The translations under genes were made by a program, and so were the position numbers. Source: Lysinibacillus halotolerans (GTDB taxonomy: Bacteria > Bacillota > Bacilli > Bacillales_A > Planococcaceae). Taken from it: a DNA stretch of 64,000 nt. The notes below the pieces were generated by a model. That model made no database searches. It saw only the letters and a list, made by a program, of their open reading frames with translations, and was not told where the DNA came from. Shown here one piece after another: positions 17,085 to 25,369 of the stretch. The stretch is taken from contig NZ_RHLQ01000002.1 of NCBI RefSeq assembly GCF_003711845.1, positions 62,001 through 126,000 of the forward strand, in the 5' to 3' direction. Numbering within the stretch: the stretch's first letter is position 1; each line of letters begins with the position of its first letter.

Positions 17085-17912
17085 TTATTCCATTGAACTA
17101 CTTTCGATCTGATCAAGTTCATATAATCGTTCATTTATTCTTCTTTTTCGATAGAGCATCATGCCCGTCTCCGAAACATCCTCTATCATCCCTTTATTGA
17201 CAAAAGCACCAAAAATCATTCCTGCAACGGGGACCATTTGTAGCAGCTTTTTCCATCCGAACTGATCGCGATAGGTGAAAAATACTTCTTGCCAACCTTT
17301 TAATTGGCTAATCATACTCTCTGGCCCTTGATTTTTAGAATGATGCATATTTGCCAATTCCTTTAAAATCGCTTCTTTTCCAACAATGTCCGCTGAGGCA
17401 AATTGTAAGCATTTTACGATAAAGACCCGCTCTTGTTTCTCATTCGGATCATACCCATGAATAATCGCGATTTCTTGTAGCGTTTTTAATGCCATTCCTA
17501 AAATTAATGGAATATCGATTACTAAAGTGAAAATTCCGCCAAATCCAGTAGATGCACCTTGTACAGTCGCTAATTTGCTTCGTTCACTTTGTAATTGGTG
17601 ACTAATTTGAGTCATGTCCTGAATTGGCATTTTGGCTATATCATCAATTGTTTCAATTGGATGAGTAGTAGATTTTTTTATCTTTTTAATCATTCCATTT
17701 TCACTAATTAAATATTTACCACCTGTTTGAATATAACTTCCTAGTTCATTTACTAAAATGCCGATTTTCTCTTGTAAAAATTTAGGTGTTAGCTTATCAA
17801 TTAATTTAAAAGGTAAACGACCAAGTTTTTCCCAAAAGAATAATCCTTTTTGATCTTCTTCCCATTTTTCAATTTCTGTTAAATAGGTTTGCAATTGTTC
17901 CTTCGATTCCAA
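17085..17912 (-). CDS. EcsC family protein
   Basis: 275-residue member of the EcsC family, first known from the third gene of the B. subtilis ecs operon. Its biochemical role is not established. The N-terminal part (ETYLTEIEKWEEDQ-like helix and WEKLGRLPFKLIDKL) is hydrophilic. A central glycine-rich amphipathic region (GASTGFGGIFTLVIDIPLIL, about residues 118-140) and GMIFGAFVNKGMI near residue 235 may contact the membrane. The TTG start at 17912 follows GGGGA. It is a solitary gene, convergent with purU and divergent from the PD-(D/E)XK-like gene. There are no ecsA/ecsB neighbours. Confidence 0.8.
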   Translation of the reverse strand: MESKEQLQTYLTEIEKWEEDQKGLFFWEKLGRLPFKLIDKLTPKFLQEKIGILVNELGSYIQTGGKYLISENGMIKKIKKSTTHPIETIDDIAKMPIQDMTQISHQLQSERSKLATVQGASTGFGGIFTLVIDIPLILGMALKTLQEIAIIHGYDPNEKQERVFIVKCLQFASADIVGKEAILKELANMHHSKNQGPESMISQLKGWQEVFFTYRDQFGWKKLLQMVPVAGMIFGAFVNKGMIEDVSETGMMLYRKRRINERLYELDQIESSSME

Positions 17913-18076
17913 TGTGATTTCCCCAATCTATTGTCTTTTATTGTTTTACGTAATTTTAACTAAAATGTTTCATTCAAAGTATGTACAATAAATGAATATT
18001 CATTTTTTATAAAAATCTGACAATTAAGCGGTGAATTTTGGTAAACTAAGGCTAGAGAGAAGTAAGGGGGAAGTGG

Positions 18077-18814
18077 ATGGCTGAACAAACAGTAAGTGGT
18101 GTGTATCTTCAGGAACATTTTCGAGATTCTTTAATCATTGACCGCTATGATCCACAATTGGAACTTTTACGAAAAAGAAAACAGGAACAATTAAGAAGTC
18201 AACATATTGAAGATGCAGTAGTATGGAATGTATTTCGGACGTTTAATCAAATCGATCGAGCCCTTTGGATAAAACCATTATTTCAAACTTCTTTTCATTT
18301 GAACTTCCCTTATTCAATGGACTCGATAAAAATCCAACTATGGAAAAGAATTAGACCACCAAAAAGTTACCCATTACCAGAAGGGCTGTCGGAAATTGAT
18401 ATTATTATTGAATCCGATGAATTCGTTTGGTTTTTAGAAGCAAAATATAAATCTGACATTAGTTTCAGTACTACGCATCATTCAAAAAGAGACCAAATAC
18501 TACGAAATATTGATGTCGGAACAAATTATGCAAGGAAGAAAGATTTTTATTTTTCTTTAATCATAATGGATAAATATTATAGTCCATATGGTTATCGTAT
18601 GACAACAGAGTACCGTGATTCTATAGAAGGAATAGTAGGTTTACTACCACATAGAAAAACCCTCTCTAATTTAAAAGGAATTGAAGTTTTCACTTGGAAA
18701 GATGTTCAATCCCTCTTTAAAACGGTTTACTTATATAGTAAAAATAAATACGAAAAATATATAGCTGACCAAGCCAACTATTGGTTGTTGAAAAAATTGA
18801 ATGACGAAAACTAA
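18077..18814 (+). CDS. Predicted PD-(D/E)XK nuclease-like protein of unknown function
   Basis: 245 residues; I do not recognise a named family. Residues about 112-130 read SEIDIIIESDEFVWFLEAKY, which fits the PD-(D/E)XK core: an acidic residue on one strand, then E-x-K on the next. A downstream helix with RDQILRNIDVGTNYARKK supplies the usual polar partner. The first 100 residues include a helix rich in Arg/Lys/Gln (LELLRKRKQEQLRSQ). There is no signal peptide or membrane helix. ATG 18077 follows AAGGGGGAAG. The gene stands alone and the RNase H-fold gene follows 128 bases later. It could be a DNA repair or defence nuclease, or a catalytically dead relative. The call rests on motif spacing only. 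Confidence 0.55.
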   Translation: MAEQTVSGVYLQEHFRDSLIIDRYDPQLELLRKRKQEQLRSQHIEDAVVWNVFRTFNQIDRALWIKPLFQTSFHLNFPYSMDSIKIQLWKRIRPPKSYPLPEGLSEIDIIIESDEFVWFLEAKYKSDISFSTTHHSKRDQILRNIDVGTNYARKKDFYFSLIIMDKYYSPYGYRMTTEYRDSIEGIVGLLPHRKTLSNLKGIEVFTWKDVQSLFKTVYLYSKNKYEKYIADQANYWLLKKLNDEN

Positions 18815-18942
18815 TTACTTTTAGGATATTCTTTTTGAAAAAGGAAGAAATAAATGTCCATTAATTATTCGACTACTATAGTAAAAGAAGGAATAAGTTG
18901 ACCATAATAATAGGTAACTGGAACAAAATTAGGAGGACTTCG

Positions 18943-19599
18943 ATGAAAATTACAATCGAATGGACATATAAAACAAATAATGGAGTAGAAACCGTTTTTC
19001 GATCCGATGAATTGCCGGTAGCCCATGCTTTAACTATAGGTGAGGATTTAGAGAAAACAGGTAGAGCGAAATCCATCACGTATATCGACCAACATGATAG
19101 TACATGGATGGTTAAAGAATTAAAAAAATATATACAAGAAATGGATACAGAACCCCACAACGTTCGTGTTTACTTTGATGGTGGATATGATATTCAAACA
19201 AGTCAAGCTGGTTTAGGTATCGTTATTTATTATGAACAAAATGGAAAGAACTATCGATTACGTCGTAATGCTCCAGCTGTGGGATTAAATTCGAATAATG
19301 AAGCTGAATATGCAGCATTGCACTTAGCAATTGTTGAACTTGATTTATTAGATGTTCATCATCAAACAGTACAATTTATTGGGGATTCACAAGTAGTCAT
19401 TAATCAAATGAGTGGGGAATGGCCAGCCTATGAGAAAGAATTAGTTAGCTGGGCAGATCGAATTGACATTAAATTAAATGAGTTAGGTATTACGCCAGAA
19501 TTTGAACTCGTTCCTCGAAAATTAAATACCGAAGCCGACCGACTTGCCACACAAGCTTTACAAGGTACAGATATTACCGGCCAGATTGAATTGCAATAA
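18943..19599 (+). CDS. RNase H-fold protein (ribonuclease HI family, YpeP-like)
   Basis: 218 residues. The N-terminal 70 residues form a small alpha/beta domain seen in YpeP-like proteins of bacilli. Residues about 75-210 form an RNase H domain with all four acidic residues: Asp in YFDGG, Glu in NNEAEYAA, Asp in GDSQVV and Asp in NTEADRLA. It should cleave the RNA strand of RNA-DNA hybrids. A longer frame from 18898 has no site; ATG 18943 lies 6 bases after AGGAGGA. A strong terminator follows. It may serve as a backup to RNase HII/HIII, which is inference. Confidence 0.85.
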   Translation: MKITIEWTYKTNNGVETVFRSDELPVAHALTIGEDLEKTGRAKSITYIDQHDSTWMVKELKKYIQEMDTEPHNVRVYFDGGYDIQTSQAGLGIVIYYEQNGKNYRLRRNAPAVGLNSNNEAEYAALHLAIVELDLLDVHHQTVQFIGDSQVVINQMSGEWPAYEKELVSWADRIDIKLNELGITPEFELVPRKLNTEADRLATQALQGTDITGQIELQ

Positions 19600-19604
19600 A
19601 GTGT

Positions 19605-19637
19605 AAAAAGACTTGTTAAATAAAACAAGTCTTTTTT
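19605..19637 (+). terminator. Terminator after the RNase H-fold gene
   Basis: AAAAGACTTGTT (19606-19617) with AACAAGTCTTTT (19624-19635) and a six-T run. A perfect 12-bp stem. Confidence 0.9.
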
Positions 19638-19786
19638 AATACATAATATTATTATGTAAACTAATGATATTATTCTTTTTCTAGTATTTTTCTACAATTT
19701 TGTTCTATTTTATTTGTTCTTAGCATAAATAAAATAGGTGAGAAGTTCTATTATTTTTATACCAAATAGATTAGGAGGAAAGATAT

Positions 19787-21295
19787 TTGGAACAAGTAGT
19801 TGAAAAACGAATTGGTATTAGTAGTTTATTAAACAAAGTAATTTCAGCAGAAGAGGCAGCATCGTTTATCCAAGATGGCAATATAGTCGGGATGAGTGGT
19901 TTTACCCGGGCGGGAGATGCAAAAGTAGTGCCTTTAGCTTTAGCTGAACGGGCAAAAAATGAAAACTTGAAACTAGATGTTTATACAGGGGCATCCCTTG
20001 GTCCAGAAGTAGATAAAATTTTAGCTGAAGCAGGTGGAATACGTAAACGTGGACCATATCAAGGCGACGCAGCTATTCGAAATTTAATTAATACAGGGGA
20101 AGTGTTATATGTAGATGCACATCTTTCCCATAATGCTGAACTCGTTCGTCAAGGAATTATTGGACCAATTGACTATGCCATCATCGAAGCAACCGCTATA
20201 ACAAAGGACGGCTATCTCGTTCCAACAACATCCGTAGGGAACTCTCCAATTTTCGCCCAATATGCAAATAATATTATTGTTGAGTTAAACTTAGCCCATT
20301 CCGAATCATTAATTGGTGTTCATGATATTTATATTCCAGAAGTACAAGGTAAACGACAACCCATTCCACTTTTAAGTGCTACAGATCGTATAGGTGAAAT
20401 TGGCATTAAAATTAATCCGGAAAAAATAAAAGCTATTGTCATTTCCAACGAACAAGACGCTCCATCTTTAATTGTTGATCCAGATGATGAAACACAGGAA
20501 ATGGCTAATCATTTAATAAACTTCCTTCGCAGTGAAATTGAAGCAGGGCGTTTAACAAATAAATTAGCTCCTTTGCAATCGGGGGTTGGTTCTGTTGCCA
20601 ATGCGGTTTTAGAAGGATTTAAAGTTTCGGAGTTCGAAGATTTGATTATTTTCTCCGAAGTGTTACAAGATGCCGTCTTTAATTTAATCGATGCTGGAAA
20701 AGTTTCCTTCGCATCTTGCACTTCTATTACGATATCCGAAGAATTACAGAAAAAGGTTTATGGAAATATTGAGAAGTATGCTGACAAAATTATCATTCGA
20801 CCACAGGAAATATCAAATCACCCTGAAGTCATTCGTCGCTTAGGATTAATCGCCATTAATGCAGCCCTTGAAGTCGATATTTATGGTAACGTTAACTCAA
20901 CTCATGTTGGCGGCACGAAAATGATGAATGGAATAGGCGGTTCAGGTGATTTTACTCGCAATTCTCGTTTAAGTATTTTTGTAACAAAGTCTTATGCGAA
21001 AGGTGGTAAACTTTCTTCAATCGTTCCAATGGTAGCCCATCATGATCATACAGAACATGATGTTCATGTCATTGTAACGGAACAGGGTGTTGCAGACTTA
21101 AGAGGATTAGCACCAAAAGAAAGGGTACCATTAATTATTGAAAACTGTGTACATCCTGACTTTAAACAACAGTTGTGGGATTATTATAACGAAGCTGTTG
21201 AATTAACTGGAAATGCCCAAACACCACATAATTTGGAAAAAGCGCTTTCTTGGCATGTGAATGCTGCAAAAACTGGTTCAATGAAACTTTCATAA
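19787..21295 (+). CDS. Acetyl-CoA hydrolase/transferase family CoA-transferase (succinate-type)
   Basis: 502-residue class-I-like CoA-transferase that moves CoA between acids such as succinate and acetate. The catalytic Glu lies in FSEVLQDAVFNLIDAGK, and the CoA/oxyanion glycine motif is GGTKMMNGIGGSGDFTRN. Both match the Cat1/AarC group, usually about 500-510 residues. The TTG start at 19787 follows AGGAGG at ideal spacing. It is a single-gene unit: a terminator precedes it and another follows. It may recover acetate as acetyl-CoA or drain acyl-CoA from catabolism; which acid it uses is not determinable here. Confidence 0.88.
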   Translation: MEQVVEKRIGISSLLNKVISAEEAASFIQDGNIVGMSGFTRAGDAKVVPLALAERAKNENLKLDVYTGASLGPEVDKILAEAGGIRKRGPYQGDAAIRNLINTGEVLYVDAHLSHNAELVRQGIIGPIDYAIIEATAITKDGYLVPTTSVGNSPIFAQYANNIIVELNLAHSESLIGVHDIYIPEVQGKRQPIPLLSATDRIGEIGIKINPEKIKAIVISNEQDAPSLIVDPDDETQEMANHLINFLRSEIEAGRLTNKLAPLQSGVGSVANAVLEGFKVSEFEDLIIFSEVLQDAVFNLIDAGKVSFASCTSITISEELQKKVYGNIEKYADKIIIRPQEISNHPEVIRRLGLIAINAALEVDIYGNVNSTHVGGTKMMNGIGGSGDFTRNSRLSIFVTKSYAKGGKLSSIVPMVAHHDHTEHDVHVIVTEQGVADLRGLAPKERVPLIIENCVHPDFKQQLWDYYNEAVELTGNAQTPHNLEKALSWHVNAAKTGSMKLS

Positions 21296-21303
21296 TAAAT
21301 AAG

Positions 21304-21334
21304 TGCGTGTTCCCACTTTGAACACGCATTTTTT
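21304..21334 (+). terminator. Terminator after the CoA-transferase gene
   Basis: TGCGTGTTC (21304-21312) with GAACACGCA (21320-21328), then TTTTTT. The end of the T run coincides with the stop of the convergent GNAT gene. Confidence 0.9.
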
Positions 21335-21789
21335 CATTCAGACGACTTTTCTAATTGCCATTTTATCATGTGATTCTGCAAACCAACTTTTTCCATATTT
21401 AACTTTTCTAATACTCGAATGGAAGAATCATTATCCTCTATACACTCTGCGATAATCTTTGTCACATTTGAATTGGAAAATGCCCAATTTAGTAGTTCTC
21501 TCACTGCTTCTGTTGCATAACCTTTATTTTGAAATGAAGGCAATATTCCATAACCTACTTCGACCGTATTTTCTAAATTTGGTTTACCTTTAAACCCAAT
21601 ATCCCCAACTATTTGATTTGTTTCTTTCTCTATTACAAACCAAACACCCCATCCTAATAGTGAGGGGTCCTTATTCAGTTCGTCCAGATAGTTTTTTATA
21701 TGTTGACCTAATGGATAATTTGTTGAAACAGACGAAAAAAATTGTTTTGTACAAGGTAGGATTTTTAAATTTTTTGTATGTAATTCCAA
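21334..21789 (-). CDS. GNAT-family N-acetyltransferase
   Basis: 151-residue acetyltransferase, RimJ/RimL-like. It has the acetyl-CoA binding signature around PSFQNKGYATEAVRELLNWAF (Q-x-x-G-x-A/G form) and the terminal strand region ECIEDNDSSIRVLEKLNMEKVG typical of ribosomal-protein or small-molecule acetyltransferases. The TTG start at 21789 lies 7 bases after AAAGGAGG. It is convergent with the CoA-transferase gene and shares its terminator. The substrate is unknown. Confidence 0.82.
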   Translation of the reverse strand: MELHTKNLKILPCTKQFFSSVSTNYPLGQHIKNYLDELNKDPSLLGWGVWFVIEKETNQIVGDIGFKGKPNLENTVEVGYGILPSFQNKGYATEAVRELLNWAFSNSNVTKIIAECIEDNDSSIRVLEKLNMEKVGLQNHMIKWQLEKSSE

Positions 21790-21980
21790 TATAATTCCTC
21801 CTTTTTATTTCAATTAAACAGCGTATTTTAATTATACTACTATTTATTGGAAATAAATGAGAATAAAATTGAAGTTCTTCGTAAATTTATCCAACTTTCC
21901 CCTTAAAACAGAGGAATTTAATAAAAGGCTGACAATTTGCTACAATAAAATTAATGAAACAACGAGAAATGAGGATTTTT

Positions 21981-23933
21981 ATGTATAAAACAATTGGAGT
22001 ACTGGCCCATGTAGATGCTGGAAAGACAACCTTTTCAGAGCAGCTCCTTTACCATACGTTAAGTATTAAAGAAAGAGGTAGAGTGGATCATCAAGATGCT
22101 TTTTTAGATAATCATTCCATTGAACGTAAAAGAGGCATCACCATCTTTGCTGAACAAGGACGGATTCATTATAACAATGATACCTATACATTAATTGATA
22201 CACCCGGACATGTCGATTTTTCCCCTGAAATGGAGAGAGCCATCCGGGTAATGGATTATGCCATCCTTATTATAAGTGCGGTGGATGGCATTGAAGGTCA
22301 TACAGAAACCGTTTGGCAATTATTAAAAAAATATGAAATCCCAACCTTTCTTTTTATTAATAAAATGGATAGGGAAGGGGCAGATTTACAGGCGATCATG
22401 GCTTCGATTCAAAAAGAATTGACTGACGATGTCTTATTGATAACAGAAAAAGTAACATCAGATTACATTTCTCAAGATGTAATAGAATGGCTCGCAGAAA
22501 GAGACGAAACTCTTTTGGAACAATATATGGAAGGAGTAATAGAATTTGAAAATTGCTTCCGCATTTTTTGTTCTATGATTCAGCATAGACAAGCCTTTGT
22601 TTGTATGGCTGGTTCAGCCCTGAAAGATATTGGAATTAAAGAATTTTTTGAGCAATTTGCATTATTAACAAAAACTTCATATCATACGGATGATCCTTTT
22701 AAAGGATTAGTATATAAAATTCGTCACGATGAAAAAAATCAACGGTTAACATTCTTGAAAGCATTACAAGGAACTTTACAGGTTCGCGATGAATTTTCCT
22801 TTGACGATGTTACTGAAAAAATAACAGAAATCCGTCTCTACAACGGACATCGCTTTGAAACAGTTCAAAGGGTAGAAGCTGGTGAAATCTTTGCAATTAA
22901 AGGCATTTCAAGAGCTCAAATAGGACAAGTAATTGGCAATAGTGTAGTGAATCAGGACGAATATGAACTTATACCAACCCTTCAGGCCAAAGTTGTGTAT
23001 GAAGGTAGTGAGCATATAAAAGAAATATTAAGTTACTTCCGAATTCTTGAAGCTGAAGAACCAACGTTGAAAGTTGTTTGGAATGAAAAATTTCAAGATA
23101 TAAACGTCCATGTGATGGGTGTTATCCAACTGGAAGTATTATTAGAAGTAATAGAATCCCGATTTGGTATTCAAGTTCAATTTGAAGATCCAAAAATTCT
23201 ATATATGGAAACGATTCAACAACCAGTCATTGGCTATGGACATTTTGAACCATTGAAACATTATGCAGAAGTTCACTTAAAAATGGAACCCGCTCCACGA
23301 GGTTCAGGTATTCAATTTAAAAATGAGTGTCACGCAGACGATTTGTCCGTTGGTCATCAACGATTAATCGAAAAACATTTATTTGAACGGGAACATCACG
23401 GTTTACTAACGGGATATCCCATTACAGATATTTGTTTTACACTTTTAACGGGAAGAGCTCATCAAAAACATACAGAAGGTGGAGATTTTCGAGAAGCAAC
23501 TTTCCGTGCCCTTCGCCAAGGATTGGAGAAAGCTGACAACCTTTTATTAGAGCCTTACTACCGTTTTAAAATGAAAGCCTCCATTGATTTAATGGGGCGA
23601 ATGATGACAGATATTCAACAAGGAAGTGGTACATTCGATCCCCCAATAATTAATGAAGATCAAGTTACCATTATTGGAAAAGTACCTGTATCCACTTTCA
23701 TGAATTACAGTACAACTTTTGCGACCTATACAAATGGGAAAGGTTCACTATCCTTGCAATTTGCTGGTTATGATCTTTGCCATAATACAGATGAGGTTAT
23801 CGAGCAAATAGGTTACGATAAAAACGCGGATCCAGAGTATTCCTCATCTAGTATTTTTTGTGCCAAAGGAAAAGGTTATTCGGTCCCTTGGTATGAAGCG
23901 GAAAAAGCGATGCATTGCTTAAAAAAAGGATAA
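21981..23933 (+). CDS. TetM/TetO-like ribosomal protection family translation GTPase
   Basis: 650-residue EF-G-like protein. G1 AHVDAGKTT sits at residues 8-16, with G2 in ERKRGITIF, G3 DTPGHVDF and G4 NKMD. Domains II-V follow, as in the tetracycline ribosomal protection group: about 640 residues and much shorter than EF-G. It is clearly divergent from classical TetM. The family removes tetracycline from ribosomes or rescues stalled ones, so resistance is possible but unproven. An ATG at 21954 is in frame, but ATG 21981 follows ATGAGGA. There are no mobile-element genes around it and base composition matches the neighbours, suggesting a long-resident chromosomal gene. Confidence 0.82.
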   Translation: MYKTIGVLAHVDAGKTTFSEQLLYHTLSIKERGRVDHQDAFLDNHSIERKRGITIFAEQGRIHYNNDTYTLIDTPGHVDFSPEMERAIRVMDYAILIISAVDGIEGHTETVWQLLKKYEIPTFLFINKMDREGADLQAIMASIQKELTDDVLLITEKVTSDYISQDVIEWLAERDETLLEQYMEGVIEFENCFRIFCSMIQHRQAFVCMAGSALKDIGIKEFFEQFALLTKTSYHTDDPFKGLVYKIRHDEKNQRLTFLKALQGTLQVRDEFSFDDVTEKITEIRLYNGHRFETVQRVEAGEIFAIKGISRAQIGQVIGNSVVNQDEYELIPTLQAKVVYEGSEHIKEILSYFRILEAEEPTLKVVWNEKFQDINVHVMGVIQLEVLLEVIESRFGIQVQFEDPKILYMETIQQPVIGYGHFEPLKHYAEVHLKMEPAPRGSGIQFKNECHADDLSVGHQRLIEKHLFEREHHGLLTGYPITDICFTLLTGRAHQKHTEGGDFREATFRALRQGLEKADNLLLEPYYRFKMKASIDLMGRMMTDIQQGSGTFDPPIINEDQVTIIGKVPVSTFMNYSTTFATYTNGKGSLSLQFAGYDLCHNTDEVIEQIGYDKNADPEYSSSSIFCAKGKGYSVPWYEAEKAMHCLKKG

Positions 23934-24036
23934 CATCACCATTTGATTATTCGTTTCATCGATTTAATTTGAGTATAAATGAATGAAAGAATACCAAACT
24001 AAATTGAAAATGAAATAACAAATGGAGGTTTTTTGG

Positions 24037-24240
24037 ATGAAACAAAATCCACAACAAGTTCCTGGTAGACCGAAAAAATTTGTAAGTAAAGAGGAAATGA
24101 TTCGTAATACGGAAGAAAATATACGCGAAGCTGAAATTAGTATGGAATTTGCTGGTGAAGAAGAGCTTGAACACCTTCAAGAAAAAAATGAACGTCGTAA
24201 ACACGCAATAGAACGAGTGAAAGATGAACCATTAAGTTAA
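24037..24240 (+). CDS. Tlp-like small acid-soluble spore protein
   Basis: 67 residues, highly charged and predicted almost fully helical. The stretch RNTEENIREAEISMEFAG, then EKNERRKHAIERVKDE, resembles the core of spore protein Tlp as I remember it. If so it is packed in the spore core and degraded at germination. The N-terminal PQQVPGRPKKFVSKE differs from classical Tlp and may indicate a side branch. ATG 24037 lies 8 bases after GGAGG. It has a terminator immediately downstream. Confidence 0.6.
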   Translation: MKQNPQQVPGRPKKFVSKEEMIRNTEENIREAEISMEFAGEEELEHLQEKNERRKHAIERVKDEPLS

Positions 24241-24247
24241 AATAAGG

Positions 24248-24292
24248 GCAATTGCATTATATGCAATTGCTCTTTGTTACTTTTTTCACGTC
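24248..24292. terminator. Terminator after the Tlp-like gene
   Basis: GCAATTGCAT (24248-24257) and ATGCAATTGC (24261-24270) form a perfect 10-bp stem with a 3-base loop, followed by interrupted T runs. It overlaps the end of the convergent YitT-like gene. Confidence 0.75.
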
Positions 24293-24885
24293 CGGACCAT
24301 ATCTACGATAGTTGTTGCAATAAAATATGTAATAATAGAAATTAATGCCCCTTTCCAACCAAACAATATAAGAGCAAAAAGAAAGATAAAAAAATTGATA
24401 ATAAGAATTGATTCACCAACAGAATAGGATGTTTTACTGGAAATAAGTAAAGCAAGTACGTCTGTCCCATCTAATGCTCCGCCATTACGTAAAACAATCC
24501 CAATACCTAATCCAAGTAAAATACCTCCAATAAAAATTAATAAAATGGGATTACCATTAAGGAAAGGTGGAAATATTTCCAGTAAACCCGTAGAAACGGT
24601 TAATGAAATGATGCCTAATGAAGTAGAAAAGGCAAAGCGTTTCCCTAAATAGTTATAGCCTAATAAAACAAAGGGGATATTTAATAAAAACAGTAAAAAG
24701 CTTAATGAAAATCCCATCATTTCAGATAGCATCATGGATATACCGGTAATACCTCCATCAATTAATTCATTAGGAATAAGAATTACCTCCAGGCTAATGG
24801 CTGCCATGAGTGCCCCTATAATAATCCAAGGTATTTTAAAGAGGAGATCTAATACATAAAATTTAAACGAATTTGTAGATTTCAA
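24286..24885 (-). CDS. YitT-family membrane protein lacking the C-terminal domain
   Basis: 199-residue integral membrane protein with about five to six helices. It begins KIPWIIIGALMAAISLEVIL and carries the hallmark PNELIDGGITGISMML and GGALDGTDVLALL segments of the YitT (DUF161) membrane domain. Typical B. subtilis members are about 280-290 residues and continue with a soluble DUF2179 domain. Here translation stops at VDMVRT, exactly where that domain would begin, and a terminator follows. It is either a natural short form or a truncation. The function of the family is unknown; transport is suspected. Confidence 0.85.
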   Translation of the reverse strand: MKSTNSFKFYVLDLLFKIPWIIIGALMAAISLEVILIPNELIDGGITGISMMLSEMMGFSLSFLLFLLNIPFVLLGYNYLGKRFAFSTSLGIISLTVSTGLLEIFPPFLNGNPILLIFIGGILLGLGIGIVLRNGGALDGTDVLALLISSKTSYSVGESILIINFFIFLFALILFGWKGALISIITYFIATTIVDMVRT

Positions 24886-25069
24886 GTAAGTTCTCCTTAT
24901 GTATTAAGAATAATATTAATAAAAATTAGTGAGCAAATGTAAGTGATACCCCTATCAAACTATGAATTTTTATATAAGATGATACACAGTTTTAATTTTT
25001 TATTTTTATATTTACAAATCTCAAATGGAGGAGTAGAATAATCCCGTATTTCAAAGTTTCATATTATCG

Positions 25070-25206
25070 GCCTAATCTCATATAGAGAACGGAGGACCCA
25101 TTATTTTGGGGTTAATTCTGCCATTGCAGAAGGGATGAGATCACTCTTTCGCCATCCTACCCGTCAGCTAACTTCGTCGGCTAAAGCGAAGGAGGTCATA
25201 GGAACA
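25070..25206 (+). ncRNA. c-di-AMP (ydaO/yuaA-type) riboswitch before ktrB
   Basis: The leader carries conserved ydaO-class blocks in order: CGGAGGACCCA (25090-25100), TGGGGTTAATTCTGCC with GCAGAAGGGATGAGA, then CCTACCCGTCAGCTAACTTC and the closing GCGAAGGAGG. This class binds c-di-AMP and shuts off potassium uptake genes. The downstream genes, ktrB and ktrA, are a known class of target. A terminator follows the aptamer. The rest of the 484-base intergenic stretch is plain A+T-rich sequence. Confidence 0.9.
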
Positions 25207-25270
25207 GACCGCCTTATTCAAGTATTTTTTGTTTTTATACAAAGGAGCTTGTTTAAATCGGTCTTTTTTT
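25207..25270 (+). terminator. Expression-platform terminator of the c-di-AMP riboswitch
   Basis: GACCG (25207-25211) pairs with CGGTC (25259-25263), and inner CAAG with CTTG, leaving an internal loop; seven T follow. It lies 100 bases before ktrB. The OFF state with ligand bound is inferred from the class. Confidence 0.7.
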
Positions 25271-25369
25271 GATGTCAAAAACGAGAACATTTAGATTAAA
25301 AGGATTATTTCCCTCAGGCAAAAGAGATAATTATTTAAGGTAAGAAACATTCAAAGTGAGGAAACGAAA

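Noticed and set aside
18854-18901. 15-codon frame with a ribosome-site-like AAAAAGGAAG
   Set aside because: Too short, no flanking promoter or terminator, product without any feature.
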